From NCBI RefSeq assembly GCF_024662015.1, contig NZ_CP102480.1:3838501-3902500 (forward strand): a stretch of 64,000 nucleotides of DNA. Reading direction: 5' to 3'. The notes under the pieces were generated by a model. That model worked only from the letters and a program-made list of their open reading frames with translations, was not told where the DNA came from and made no database searches. This DNA comes from Nisaea acidiphila. GTDB lineage: Bacteria; Pseudomonadota; Alphaproteobacteria; Thalassobaculales; Thalassobaculaceae. A program made the translations under genes and the position numbers. Below are positions 36,389-44,588 of the stretch, piece after piece (the stretch's first letter is position 1; each line of letters starts with the position of its first letter).

Positions 36389-37741
36389 CTAGCCCTCTTT
36401 CTCGATCTTCGTCAGGCAGTCGCGGAGCGCGATGCCATACTCGTATTTGGCCGGGCACGCGAAGCCGACGAGACCGAGGTCTTCTTCGTCGAGTTCGAGT
36501 GCGCCAAGCGATTGCGCTGCTTCGGTATCCATGACCAGCAGGGCGCGCAAGAGCTGAGTGGGCAGGACATCCTGCGGCATCAGTTGCTCGAAGGTGCCGA
36601 GCGGCACCATCGCCCGCCGGCCGCCATTGAGGTTTGACGTCAGAGCATAGAATTTTTTCGCCAGCGCCGAGCCGAGAACCGGCTGGAAGGCGTACTTGCC
36701 GGGCATCGGCCGGATCCAGCCAAGCGGGATCTGCTTGTGGTCTTCCTCGATGACGGTGACCTGCCGCGCGTAGCGGCCGAGATAGGCGTCAGGTCCCTCG
36801 CCGGCGCGGCCGCTGAGGATCGAGCCGGAGATCATCCGGTTCGGCACCGTCTCGTCGATCTCGCCTTTGGTCAGGTCCGTCATGGATGCGCCAGCGACGG
36901 TGCGGATCAGACGCGGCTTGACGCAAAGCGGACCGGACAGGGCGATGACCCGCTCCGGATCGAGCTTTCCGGTCAGCAGCAGCCGCCCGATGGCGATCAC
37001 GTCTTGATACCAGATGGTCCAGACGGATTTTTCGGCGGTCGGCGGGTTCAGGAAATGCAGGTGGGTGCCCGGCAGTCCGGCGGGATGCGGACCCGAGAAA
37101 CTGGCCGCTTCGACGCCCGCCAGCTCCGCGCCGGGAATCTCCTGGCCCGCTTCCTGACAGAGATAGGTTCGCCCGTCGGTCAGCTTCGAGATGGCTTCAA
37201 GACCCGAACGGAAGGCCTCGGAGGCTTCCCGGATGATCAGGCCCGCATCGGGCGCGAGCGGCTCGGAATCCATCGCGGTTACGAAAATCGCGGCGGGCCT
37301 GCTGTCGGATGTCGGGACCTTGGAATAGGGGCGGGTACGGAACGAGGTCCAGAGGCCGGCGGCGCAGAGCCGCTCGACCAAGCCCTCGACGGTGGTGGCG
37401 TCGCCCACATTGGAGAAGTCGATGGCCTCTGCGGCGGTTGGGTCGACGTCGATCTCGACGCTCACGAGAACGCGCCGCGGACCCCGGTTCACTGCCTTGA
37501 CGCGGCCGGCGACCGGCGACGTCACGCAGACGTCCGGCGTGTCTTTGTGCGCGAGCAGCCTGGTGCCCGGCGCAACGACATCTCCCTCGCTGACGGCCAG
37601 CCGGGGTTTGAGCCCGATATAGTCCGCGCCGAGGCAGGCCACTGTACGGATTGCGGGGCCATCGTGGATCGTCTGCTCGGGTGCGCCCGAGACGGGAAGA
37701 TCAAGGCCTTTGCGGAGTGAAAAATGTTGCACGTGCGTCAT
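36389..37741 (-). CDS. nqrA: Na+-translocating NADH:quinone oxidoreductase subunit A
   Basis: A 450-residue soluble-side subunit. The ATG at 37741 gives the family N-terminus (FSLRKGLDLPVSGAPEQ); the frame continues upstream without coding character. Family features: DYIGLKPRLAVSEGDVV, VTSPVAGRVKAVNRG and WTIWYQDVIAIGRLLLTG. It is the first gene of nqrABCDEF. The 172-bp divergent gap to apbE (37742-37913) should hold both promoters, giving coordinate supply of subunits and maturation factors. Confidence 0.96.
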   Translation of the reverse strand: MTHVQHFSLRKGLDLPVSGAPEQTIHDGPAIRTVACLGADYIGLKPRLAVSEGDVVAPGTRLLAHKDTPDVCVTSPVAGRVKAVNRGPRRVLVSVEIDVDPTAAEAIDFSNVGDATTVEGLVERLCAAGLWTSFRTRPYSKVPTSDSRPAAIFVTAMDSEPLAPDAGLIIREASEAFRSGLEAISKLTDGRTYLCQEAGQEIPGAELAGVEAASFSGPHPAGLPGTHLHFLNPPTAEKSVWTIWYQDVIAIGRLLLTGKLDPERVIALSGPLCVKPRLIRTVAGASMTDLTKGEIDETVPNRMISGSILSGRAGEGPDAYLGRYARQVTVIEEDHKQIPLGWIRPMPGKYAFQPVLGSALAKKFYALTSNLNGGRRAMVPLGTFEQLMPQDVLPTQLLRALLVMDTEAAQSLGALELDEEDLGLVGFACPAKYEYGIALRDCLTKIEKEG

Positions 37742-37913
37742 TCGCCGAGTCGTTAAGCCTGAAGCCAGAGCATGCTGTCGTATTCCATTAACCTGCCTGA
37801 GCTTTCCAATCAAACATGCGTCTAGTATCTAACGCGCCGGAATTTCAATAGAAAGGTGCCAAATGCATCTTGTTGCAAATACCGGACGGGTTCTTAAGGA
37901 AGGATGAAATCCG

Positions 37914-38939
37914 ATGATGCGCCTCGTGACGGTCCTGGCTGTTTTGTGCGTCGCCGCATGCGATGTGGATCAGGCAGTTCTTGAGATCCGCGGCGAGACG
38001 ATGGGCACGACATACACCATCGTCGCGGTGGACAAAACAGGAGCGTTGAAGGCGGAAGAGGTTCGGTCTGCGGTCGAGAAGACCCTGGCCGACGTGAACG
38101 CCACGATGTCCAACTGGGACCCCAATTCGGAAATCTCCCGTTTCAACGCGCAGCAGGGCACCGATCCGGTCGCCATTTCGGACGAGCTCGCACTGGTGAT
38201 GGGCGTGGCGAACGAGGTGCACGTCCAAAGCCTCGGGCGGTTTGACGTAACGCTCGGCCCTCTCATCGAACTCTGGGGTTTCGGCACACGGAACTCGGAA
38301 AGCCCGGTCCCCTCCGACGGGGAGATTGCCGCTGCGCGTCAGATTGTCGGACAAAGCAAGGTGTTGTCATTGACGACGGACCCGCCGTCTTTGCGGAAGA
38401 CCGTCCCGGAAGCCACTGTCTTTCTGGCCGCGATCGCTAAAGGTTATGGCGTGGACCGGGTTGCGGCGACATTGCGCGAGCAGGGCCTGGGCGACTACAT
38501 GGTGGAGATCGGCGGCGAGGTCGTTGCGTCCGGAAAAAATCCGAAGGGCGAAATCTGGAGCATCGGTATCGAGAGACCGGACGCGGCGAAGCGGACGGTC
38601 GAATCGATTGTAAGGCTGCCGGATATGGGCATGGCGACTTCCGGAGATTACCGGAATTATTTTGAAGAAAATGGCGTTCGCTACTCTCATATTATCGATT
38701 CCGAGAGTGGACGCCCGATAACCCATTTGACGGCATCGGTGACGGTAATCGCCGAGAATGCGATGTTGGCGGACGGGTGGGCGACCGCGCTTCTGGCTCT
38801 TGGAAAGGAGCGGGGATTGCAGATCGCGAACGAAATCGGCCTGGCGGCCTTCTTCATCGTGCGCGATGTTGCTGATGCCGAGCGGAGCTTCGTAACGGTC
38901 GCCAGCGAGCGCTTCGTGGAACTGCAGGGCGGAAACTAG
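37914..38939 (+). CDS. apbE: FAD:protein FMN transferase (ApbE)
   Basis: A 341-residue lipoprotein-type ApbE. Lipobox-like VLCVAAC near residue 16 suggests anchoring on the periplasmic side of the inner membrane. Family blocks: RGETMGTTYTI, DPNSEISRFN, FDVTLGPLIELWGFG, LAAIAKGYGVDRVA, and the metal-binding end MATSGDYRNYF with SHIIDSESGRP. It transfers FMN from FAD to the threonines of NqrB and NqrC. AAGGAAGG precedes the start. It is divergent from nqrA and followed after 12 bp by nqrM. Confidence 0.96.
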   Translation: MMRLVTVLAVLCVAACDVDQAVLEIRGETMGTTYTIVAVDKTGALKAEEVRSAVEKTLADVNATMSNWDPNSEISRFNAQQGTDPVAISDELALVMGVANEVHVQSLGRFDVTLGPLIELWGFGTRNSESPVPSDGEIAAARQIVGQSKVLSLTTDPPSLRKTVPEATVFLAAIAKGYGVDRVAATLREQGLGDYMVEIGGEVVASGKNPKGEIWSIGIERPDAAKRTVESIVRLPDMGMATSGDYRNYFEENGVRYSHIIDSESGRPITHLTASVTVIAENAMLADGWATALLALGKERGLQIANEIGLAAFFIVRDVADAERSFVTVASERFVELQGGN

Positions 38940-38951
38940 GAAGAAGACGCA

Positions 38952-39197
38952 GTGACGACATTCTTACTGACATTTGCTGTTCTGCTCGCGGTCGTCCTCG
39001 CAATGGCGCTCGGCGTGATCCTGATGGGCAAGACGATCAAAGGCAGCTGCGGCGGCCTCAATGCGATTGCCGACGCGGACAAGTGCCTTGTCTGCAACAA
39101 GGATATCGACCCGAACAGCCCGCTCCGCGAACGGCTGCTCTGCCCTCGGGCCCGCAAGATGCTGCGGGACGCAGAGGGGAAAGACCTCGCCGCCTGA
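38952..39197 (+). CDS. nqrM: NqrM, (Na+)-NQR maturation protein
   Basis: An 81-residue protein with a GTG start 12 bp after apbE. One N-terminal membrane helix is followed by the DUF539/NqrM pattern of four cysteines: GSCGGL (C33), CLVC (C45, C48) and C64. NqrM is known to help insert iron into the NqrD/NqrE centre. Its presence with apbE shows a complete self-contained NQR maturation set. Confidence 0.93.
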   Translation: MTTFLLTFAVLLAVVLAMALGVILMGKTIKGSCGGLNAIADADKCLVCNKDIDPNSPLRERLLCPRARKMLRDAEGKDLAA

Positions 39198-39239
39198 CGG
39201 CCGCCGGTCTCGGCCCGGACGTCTCCGGCAAAAAATAGA

Positions 39240-39422
39240 TCAGCCGCCCTTCAGGGGAAGGAACCCGAGCGAGAGCAGCGCGCCGGCGGCGATGCTTCCG
39301 TAAAGCCATGCCTGCCAGGCGGGCCCTTCGGTCTTCCAGACACGCCGGTAGCGGTAGCCCGAAATCACCGCGACGACGAACAGCACTGTCGCGGTGATCG
39401 GTGTCAGGTAAAAATCGGCCAA
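39240..39422 (-). CDS. Small two-helix membrane protein of unknown function
   Basis: A 60-residue frame starting at TTG (39422). It has two hydrophobic segments (ITATVLFVVAVISGYRY and LYGSIAAGALLSLGFLPL) separated by a basic, Trp-containing loop, and GAGGGA about 13 bp upstream. The composition is typical of genuine small inner-membrane proteins. I do not recognise the family. It is convergent with nqrM and divergent from the CBS gene. Confidence 0.5.
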   Translation of the reverse strand: MADFYLTPITATVLFVVAVISGYRYRRVWKTEGPAWQAWLYGSIAAGALLSLGFLPLKGG

Positions 39423-39507
39423 TTGCAGCGCAGTTCCCTCGGCGGGTTATTCTCGCTAGAATTTCACCGCACAATCGTTGTTTCAAAAAAGACGAGGAGC
39501 GGGAGGA

Positions 39508-40029
39508 ATGCCGATTTCATATCAGGCACCGATGCGTGGCGACAAGCAACGCGACACTAATGTCAGTCAATCCGCCAAGTCCAATCTGGCGACAGAGATG
39601 GGAACGGTTCGGAAGCTTATCGACCGTAAGGGCGGGAGCGTATTCTCGATCCGGCCCGACGACACGCTTAGAACAGCGGTCGAGGTTCTGCGGGACAAGC
39701 GGATCGGCGCACTCGTGGTGACCGATACGGACGGGATGCTGAAGGGGATCCTTTCCGAACGAGACATCGTCCGCAAACTCGCCGAGACGCCTGGGCAGAC
39801 ATTGCCCAAGCAGGTGAGTGAGGTGATGACCCACGATGTCGAGGTCTGCTCGCCGGATGAAGCACTGGTCTCCGTGCTCCGCCGTATGACCGACGGCAGG
39901 TTCCGCCATATGCCGGTCGTTGCCGACGACAAGCTGCTCGGCATGATCACGATCGGCGACGTCGTGAATTTCCGCCTGAACGAGCTCGAGCACGAGGCTT
40001 TGCAGCTGAAGCAGATGATCGTCGGGTAG
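39508..40029 (+). CDS. CBS-domain protein
   Basis: A 173-residue protein from the ATG at 39508 (GGGAGGA upstream); an ATG at 39598 would start right at the first CBS domain. It has two CBS domains in tandem: VFSIRPDDTLRTAVEVLRDKRIGALVVTD through GILSERDIVRKL, and VEVCSPDEALVSVLRRMTDGRFRHMPVVADDKLLGMITIGDVV. Stand-alone CBS pairs bind adenine nucleotides and sense energy state; the partner is unknown. A strong hairpin lies just after the stop. Confidence 0.9.
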   Translation: MPISYQAPMRGDKQRDTNVSQSAKSNLATEMGTVRKLIDRKGGSVFSIRPDDTLRTAVEVLRDKRIGALVVTDTDGMLKGILSERDIVRKLAETPGQTLPKQVSEVMTHDVEVCSPDEALVSVLRRMTDGRFRHMPVVADDKLLGMITIGDVVNFRLNELEHEALQLKQMIVG

Positions 40030-40035
40030 GGACCG

Positions 40036-40059
40036 CCCCAAGAACCATTTTTCTTGGGG
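40036..40059 (+). terminator. Hairpin after the CBS gene, possible terminator
   Basis: CCCCAAGAA/TTCTTGGGG is a perfect 9-bp stem with a 6-nt loop, starting 6 bp after the stop. No T-run follows, so it may be a weak terminator or an mRNA-stabilising hairpin. Confidence 0.5.
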
Positions 40060-40136
40060 GTCCGGGTTGTTCTCGGTAGCCGCGGCACCCGTAGCAAGGC
40101 CGTGCCCGGACGGCTTGCCTTGTTGGAAATACCGCT

Positions 40137-41006
40137 ATGACTGTCACCGTCGGTTTTATCGGTCTCGGCCTGATGGGGCTCGGCTTTGTCGAACGGCTCG
40201 CCGCGAACGGTTACGCCGTAATCGGCACCGATCCGAGACCTGAAGCACGGTCCGCGGCCGAAGGACTCGGTGCCCGGACCGTGGGGTCGTCCGCCGAAGT
40301 CGCGACCGAGGCTGATCACCTATTGATCTGCGTAACCACACCCGCCGCGGTCGAAGATGTCGTGCGTGGCGAGGACGGAATTCTGGCGGCGTCCGGCCGC
40401 TCGGAGATGGTCGTGGTCGATCACTCGACGACCGACATCCCGCTCACCCGCTCCCTTGCGGAGTCTCTTGCCGATGCCGGCATCGGCTTCGTCGATGCGC
40501 CTGTCTCCGGCGGTCCGCAGGCGGCGCGGGCGGGAACGCTCGCGATCATGGCGGGCGGCAGCGAGGGAGATTTCGGCAAGGTTGCGCCGATTCTCTCCGG
40601 ACTCGGCAAGGCCACTCTGATGGGCGGTGTGGGGGCGGGACAGGCGACGAAGCTCGTCAACCAGTCCCTCGTTCTGACCAATTACTGCGTGATTGCAGAG
40701 TCCTTCCGCCTCGCCGAGGCCTTTGGTGTCGATGCCGCCAGGATTCCGGAGGCGCTGGAGACGGGACACGCCGGCTCCAACCTTCTGAAGACGCTTATGC
40801 CGCGCCTCGCCGCCGAGGATTTCACCCCGACCGGTTACGCCCGGCAGATCCTGAAGGATCTTGAGATGCTTCATGCCGCAACCGAGGATCTGCCGCTCGC
40901 CATGCCGATGGCCGGGCAGGCGCTCACCCTGTTCCGCCTGCTGGTCGCGGAGGGGCATGGCGAGGAGGACGGCTGTTCGGTCGTCAAGCTCTACCCGAAG
41001 GCCTGA
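40137..41006 (+). CDS. NAD(P)-dependent beta-hydroxyacid dehydrogenase (3-hydroxyisobutyrate dehydrogenase family)
   Basis: A 289-residue protein. The Rossmann start is VGFIGLGLMGLGFVERLA; the substrate motif DAPVSGGPQAARAGTLAIMAGG and the catalytic lysine in ATKLVNQSLVLTN define the family. Members oxidise 3-hydroxyisobutyrate, tartronate semialdehyde, L-threonate or 2-(hydroxymethyl)glutarate. The next gene, 51 bp downstream, encodes a PdxA-family enzyme; that pairing is seen in four-carbon sugar-acid catabolism, but no DUF1537 kinase is present. An alternative is 2-(hydroxymethyl)glutarate dehydrogenase of nicotinate breakdown, given the neighbouring regulon, although no regulon operator precedes it. 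Confidence 0.88.
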   Translation: MTVTVGFIGLGLMGLGFVERLAANGYAVIGTDPRPEARSAAEGLGARTVGSSAEVATEADHLLICVTTPAAVEDVVRGEDGILAASGRSEMVVVDHSTTDIPLTRSLAESLADAGIGFVDAPVSGGPQAARAGTLAIMAGGSEGDFGKVAPILSGLGKATLMGGVGAGQATKLVNQSLVLTNYCVIAESFRLAEAFGVDAARIPEALETGHAGSNLLKTLMPRLAAEDFTPTGYARQILKDLEMLHAATEDLPLAMPMAGQALTLFRLLVAEGHGEEDGCSVVKLYPKA

Positions 41007-41057
41007 ATTCTGAGCGCCGTCCGGTCGGTTGGCGGACGGCGGGAACTGGAGCAAACC

Positions 41058-42119
41058 ATGGCGCACCGCCCCCTGATCGCATTGGCGCTTGGCGACCCGG
41101 CCGGGATCGGCAACGAGGTCGCCGTCAGGGCCCTGAGCGATGCGGAAACCTTCGAGGCGGCGGATTGGCTGATCGTCGGTGACCGTCGTCTCTGGGCCCT
41201 TGGCGAGGAACAGGCCGGTGCCGCGTGCGCCATCGCGGATTTCGATCCCGGCCGGTTCGAGCGCGTCGCATTCCTCGATCTTGCGCATGCGGAACTCGGG
41301 GCGGTTACGGTCGGCCAGTCGAGTGTGGCCTGTGGCACTGTGGCGCTGCAGAATTTCCGGACCGCCCTGCGGCTCGCCGCGGACGGAATGGCCGACGCCG
41401 TCTGTTTCACGCCTTTCAACAAGCAGTCGATGCGTCTCGGCGATCCGGACTATGTCGACGAGATCGGTTTCATTCAGCGCTCCATCGAGACGGAGGTCGC
41501 CGGATCCGAGTTCAACGTCCTGGACGAAGTCTGGAATGCGCGCGTGACCTCGCATGTGCCGCTGGCGAAGGTGGCGGAGCTGATCACGCCCGAGCGGATC
41601 GAGCGCTCGATCCGGCTGACGCACGAGACGATGCAGGCGGCCGGTTTCCCGAACCCGAGGATCGGGGTCGCCGCGCTCAATCCCCATGCCGGAGACGGCG
41701 GAAATTTCGGAACGGAAGACAAAGAGATTATCGCTCCGGCGGTGAGGGCCGCCGCGCAGAAACAGTATCGCGTCTCCGGACCGATCCCCTCGGACACCGT
41801 CTATGTCCGTGCCCTGAAGGGGGAGTTCGACGCCGTCCTGACGATGTATCACGACCAGGGCCAGATCGCGATCAAGCTCATCGGTTTCGACCGCGGCGTG
41901 ACGCTGATTGGAGGCTACCCGTTCTGGATCGCGACCCCGGCCCACGGCACCGCCTACGATATTGCGGGCAAAGGCATCGCCGATCCCGGCGCTACGATCG
42001 CGGCCTTCAGGCTGGCGGCGCGTCTGTCCGGGCAATCGAGACGAGGCGTCGCCGTCGATCCGGCAACCCGTTTACGAGCTGTGCGTGACATTGTTTTCGA
42101 TGCGGAGGCAGTCGTCTGA
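41058..42119 (+). CDS. PdxA-family 4-phospho-hydroxyacid dehydrogenase (PdxA/PdxA2)
   Basis: A 353-residue protein with the PdxA pattern: ALALGDPAGIGNEVA at the start, a metal-binding histidine in TSHVPLAKVAE, AALNPHAGDGGNFGTED, TMYHDQGQIAIK with a second histidine, and ATPAHGTAYDIAGKGIADP with a third. PdxA oxidises 4-phosphohydroxy-threonine in vitamin B6 synthesis; PdxA2 acts on D-threonate or D-erythronate 4-phosphate. The pairing with a beta-hydroxyacid dehydrogenase and absence of ksgA or surA neighbours favour a catabolic PdxA2-like role. It converges on fpr; the 139-bp gap holds no gene. Confidence 0.85.
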   Translation: MAHRPLIALALGDPAGIGNEVAVRALSDAETFEAADWLIVGDRRLWALGEEQAGAACAIADFDPGRFERVAFLDLAHAELGAVTVGQSSVACGTVALQNFRTALRLAADGMADAVCFTPFNKQSMRLGDPDYVDEIGFIQRSIETEVAGSEFNVLDEVWNARVTSHVPLAKVAELITPERIERSIRLTHETMQAAGFPNPRIGVAALNPHAGDGGNFGTEDKEIIAPAVRAAAQKQYRVSGPIPSDTVYVRALKGEFDAVLTMYHDQGQIAIKLIGFDRGVTLIGGYPFWIATPAHGTAYDIAGKGIADPGATIAAFRLAARLSGQSRRGVAVDPATRLRAVRDIVFDAEAVV

Positions 42120-42258
42120 TTTCTGCTCCGCGTGACAGTGGTTTACCGGTCTTGGTGCGGAGAAAGGCAGACGGTTCTGCGCGCTAATCGTTTTAGCTGA
42201 AGACGAACCTGACCTGACCGTCGGAGACTGTTCGATCTCAAACGGCTCCTGCAGGAGC

Positions 42259-43089
42259 TCAATCGACGAAAGCGCGCTCGACGACGAATTCTCCGGGGTT
42301 CGAATTCGCACCTTCCGAAAGACCGGCTTTCTCAAGGATCAGCTTGGTGTCTTTCAGAAAATCCATTGAGCCACAGATCATCCCCCGGTCCATCGCGGGA
42401 TCGAGGGGCGGAAGGCCGAGGTCGGAGAAAAGTTTGCCGCTCAGGATCAGGTCGGTGATCCGCCCCATGCTTGCCGTTTCTTCCCGTGTCGTCGTGGCGT
42501 AATGGACGAGCTTTGCTGTGGCGTCCTCGCCGATCAGCGGATCGGACTTCGTCGCCTCCACGACTTCGTAGCCATAGGTCAGCTCGTCCGCTTCGCGGCA
42601 GGTATGACACAGGATCACCTGCTCGAACTTCTCGTAAGTTTCAGGGTCTCTGATGACGCTGACAAAGGGGGCGATGCCCGTTCCCGTCGAGAACAGCCAA
42701 AGCCGCTTGCCGGGGATGAGAGCATCGTTCACGAGCGTGCCGACGGACTTTTTTCGCAGGAGCACGGTGTCGCCGGGTTGAATCTTCTGCAGATGCTCCG
42801 TCAGCGGCCCATCCGGAACCTTGATGGAATAGAATTCCAGTTCCTCGTCCCAGGATGGCGAGGCGATGGAATAGGCGCGGAAGACCGGCTTCTCCGCGTT
42901 CGGGAGTCCGATCATCACGAATTCACCGGACCGGAAGCGGAAGGCTGCGGGCCGGGAGATCCGGAAAGAGAAGAGGCGGTCCGTATAGTGTTTTACGGAG
43001 AGCACTTTCTCGGCATAGACGCCGTCGGGGATCGGAAAGCCCTGATGACCTGTTTCTCTAGTGCTCCTGACCTGCCCCGCATCCGACAT
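42259..43089 (-). CDS. fpr: Ferredoxin-NADP+ reductase
   Basis: A 276-residue plant-type FNR of the bacterial Fpr subgroup. FAD-binding RAYSIASP, a GDTVLLRKKSVGTLV phosphate region, the NADP site FSTGTGIAPFVSVIRDPE, CHTCREADELTYG, and the subgroup's C-terminal GEFVVERAFVD. It carries a NicR-type palindrome 50 bp upstream (43139-43150), the same motif found before the Mo-hydroxylase/reductase operon, the ABC importer and hyuAB. I infer that it supplies electrons from NADPH, through a ferredoxin encoded elsewhere, to the 6-hydroxynicotinate reductase-like protein at 44585. Confidence 0.93.
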   Translation of the reverse strand: MSDAGQVRSTRETGHQGFPIPDGVYAEKVLSVKHYTDRLFSFRISRPAAFRFRSGEFVMIGLPNAEKPVFRAYSIASPSWDEELEFYSIKVPDGPLTEHLQKIQPGDTVLLRKKSVGTLVNDALIPGKRLWLFSTGTGIAPFVSVIRDPETYEKFEQVILCHTCREADELTYGYEVVEATKSDPLIGEDATAKLVHYATTTREETASMGRITDLILSGKLFSDLGLPPLDPAMDRGMICGSMDFLKDTKLILEKAGLSEGANSNPGEFVVERAFVD

Positions 43090-43138
43090 GACGATTCTCC
43101 ATGGAAATCATGCCGGTATCTTGCCGTGAGCAAAATCG

Positions 43139-43150
43139 TTTGTATACAAG
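43139..43150. promoter_or_regulatory. Operator A: TTTGTATACAAG, regulon palindrome before fpr
   Basis: The core TTGTATACAA (43140-43149) is a perfect 10-bp palindrome, 50 bp upstream of the fpr ATG. It matches sites at 49623, 54781 and 57059. The likely binder is the MarR-family protein at 49676. Confidence 0.75.
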
Positions 43151-43168
43151 CAATATTGATTTCTCAGT

Positions 43169-43750
43169 CTACCTGAGACCGTCTTCGCCTTTCACGTCCC
43201 ACGCCTCCAGTCCACCCATGCGGCTATGGATGCGGCCGCCGCAGGACATGGCGAGCGCCAGGATCATCTCATCCGCGCGCGGTCCATCCGGCAGGCGCAC
43301 TTCGAAGCCGTCGAAATGACTACGTACATAGGCCGCATTGATGTGTCCGAGCGGGATATCCAGTGTCGATCCGACACCGCCGCGCTTCATGTTGGACGGT
43401 ACGATCGCATTCGACTCGCCGAGAAGCTGGCGCATCGCATAACCGCCAGGCACATGCCAGAGCGCGCCGTGCTCGAGTTCCCCGTTCTCGCCGACGAGCA
43501 TCGCCTTGCCGTAGCCGTCGATCTTCTCCTTGCCGCCGAGCGCGGCGATCAGACGCTCGCTCATCTCGAGGCCAAGCGGCTTCAGATCCTCCATTGCCGG
43601 CTGAAGATCGGCCTCGTAGCGGCCGGCGAATGGATTGCGGACGCAGGCAAGGATGGCGCCGAGACGGCGCGGCGTTTCCGGCACGGGACCGCCGTCATGG
43701 CGGATTTCCTCGAGAACCAGATGCATCTTGCGGACGGGAAAGTCAGGCAT
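43169..43750 (-). CDS. DUF1185 / 'amino acid synthesis' family protein
   Basis: A 193-residue protein from the ATG at 43750, overlapping the UPF0280 stop by 8 bp. I recognise the DUF1185 (amino acid synthesis, PF06684) pattern in IRHDGGPVPETPRRLGAILA, KAMLVGENGELEHGALWHVPGGYAMR and GHINAAYVRSHFDGFEVRLPDG. The family's biochemical role is not established as far as I know. It is the last gene of the operon that runs from the FAD subunit of the Mo hydroxylase, so it probably handles an intermediate of the ring-cleavage pathway. Confidence 0.82.
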   Translation of the reverse strand: MPDFPVRKMHLVLEEIRHDGGPVPETPRRLGAILACVRNPFAGRYEADLQPAMEDLKPLGLEMSERLIAALGGKEKIDGYGKAMLVGENGELEHGALWHVPGGYAMRQLLGESNAIVPSNMKRGGVGSTLDIPLGHINAAYVRSHFDGFEVRLPDGPRADEMILALAMSCGGRIHSRMGGLEAWDVKGEDGLR

Positions 43751-44588
43751 GGGCGAAGATTCCTTGAAGTGCGGTTTCGTTGTCGCCGGCGACGATCCTG
43801 ACATCGCCCGCGAGCATCAGCGAGGCTTGGACGATCTTGCCCTCTGTCAGGAAACGCCGGGCGAGAGCTTCGCCGTGCCGTAGCGCTTCGGCGATCTCCG
43901 CGCGGGACAGGTCCCCGACGGAGACGGTGACTTTTCGGTCCCCGAGGTCGCTGTCCGGCGCGAGATCGCGTGCGGACGCCCGTTCGATGGCGGGGTGGTC
44001 GGGCAGATCGACTGCATTGGCGATCAGGGTCGCAGCGGCGTCCGCTTCAGCGGCGGAGCGCGCCGCGACTGTCACCGCGTCCGCAATTCCGAGCGAGTGA
44101 CTGCGGCCGCGCCAGCCCGAGGTGGCGATCCCGCGCACCGGATCGGCGGCGGAGATATGGATCGCGCCGCCGGGCGCGGCGGCGACGGTGCGCTCGTCTC
44201 CCATGAGGTGAAAGGCGATGTCGCCGCCATTATTCACGTAAGCTTTCGGAACATCGTCTCCGGCGATCATCTCGGAGAGAACTTCATCCGCGACAGCGCC
44301 TGCGACTGCCGCCATTGGCGTGACGAAAATACCTTCATATCCGGACACGGCTGCGCCCATGCGGCGTGCGACCGGATCCGCGAATACCTGCGACTTCGAC
44401 AGAGGAGAGCGCAGCGCCGGCAATTCCGCGACCAGCCCCGTCAGGACGGTCCGGAACCGCGCGGCCGCCCGCTCGTAGCAGGCGTTCCTGAGTGGCCCAC
44501 AGGTCTGGACGATCAGATCGATGGGGCCGTGATGGAGATGGAGCCGCTGGCCGTCCGGCAACATGGAGGCTTGCGGCGCGGCACTCAT
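43743..44588 (-). CDS. UPF0280 family protein (ApbE-like fold)
   Basis: A 281-residue protein whose ATG overlaps the reductase stop by 4 bp (ATGA). UPF0280 features are FVTPMAAVAGAVADEVLSEM, KAYVNNGGDIAFHL, ATSGWRGRSHSLGIADAVTV and SAAEADAAATLIANAVDLP. The arrangement recalls ApbE, including a TSG...S-LG block where ApbE has its metal and FMN site. The function is unknown; a flavin-transfer or flavin-binding role for the neighbouring reductase is one hypothesis. The gene is translationally coupled on both sides. Confidence 0.85.
   Translation of the reverse strand: MSAAPQASMLPDGQRLHLHHGPIDLIVQTCGPLRNACYERAAARFRTVLTGLVAELPALRSPLSKSQVFADPVARRMGAAVSGYEGIFVTPMAAVAGAVADEVLSEMIAGDDVPKAYVNNGGDIAFHLMGDERTVAAAPGGAIHISAADPVRGIATSGWRGRSHSLGIADAVTVAARSAAEADAAATLIANAVDLPDHPAIERASARDLAPDSDLGDRKVTVSVGDLSRAEIAEALRHGEALARRFLTEGKIVQASLMLAGDVRIVAGDNETALQGIFAHA

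Noticed and set aside
31887-37741. Rnf complex instead of Nqr
   Set aside because: An NqrA-type subunit and an NqrF with ferredoxin plus FAD/NADH domains are present, and there are no RnfB- or RnfC-type FeS proteins.
41058-42119. Calling the PdxA-family gene pyridoxine biosynthetic PdxA
   Set aside because: Its partner is a beta-hydroxyacid dehydrogenase and the usual surA/ksgA neighbours are missing, so a catabolic PdxA2-like role is at least as likely.
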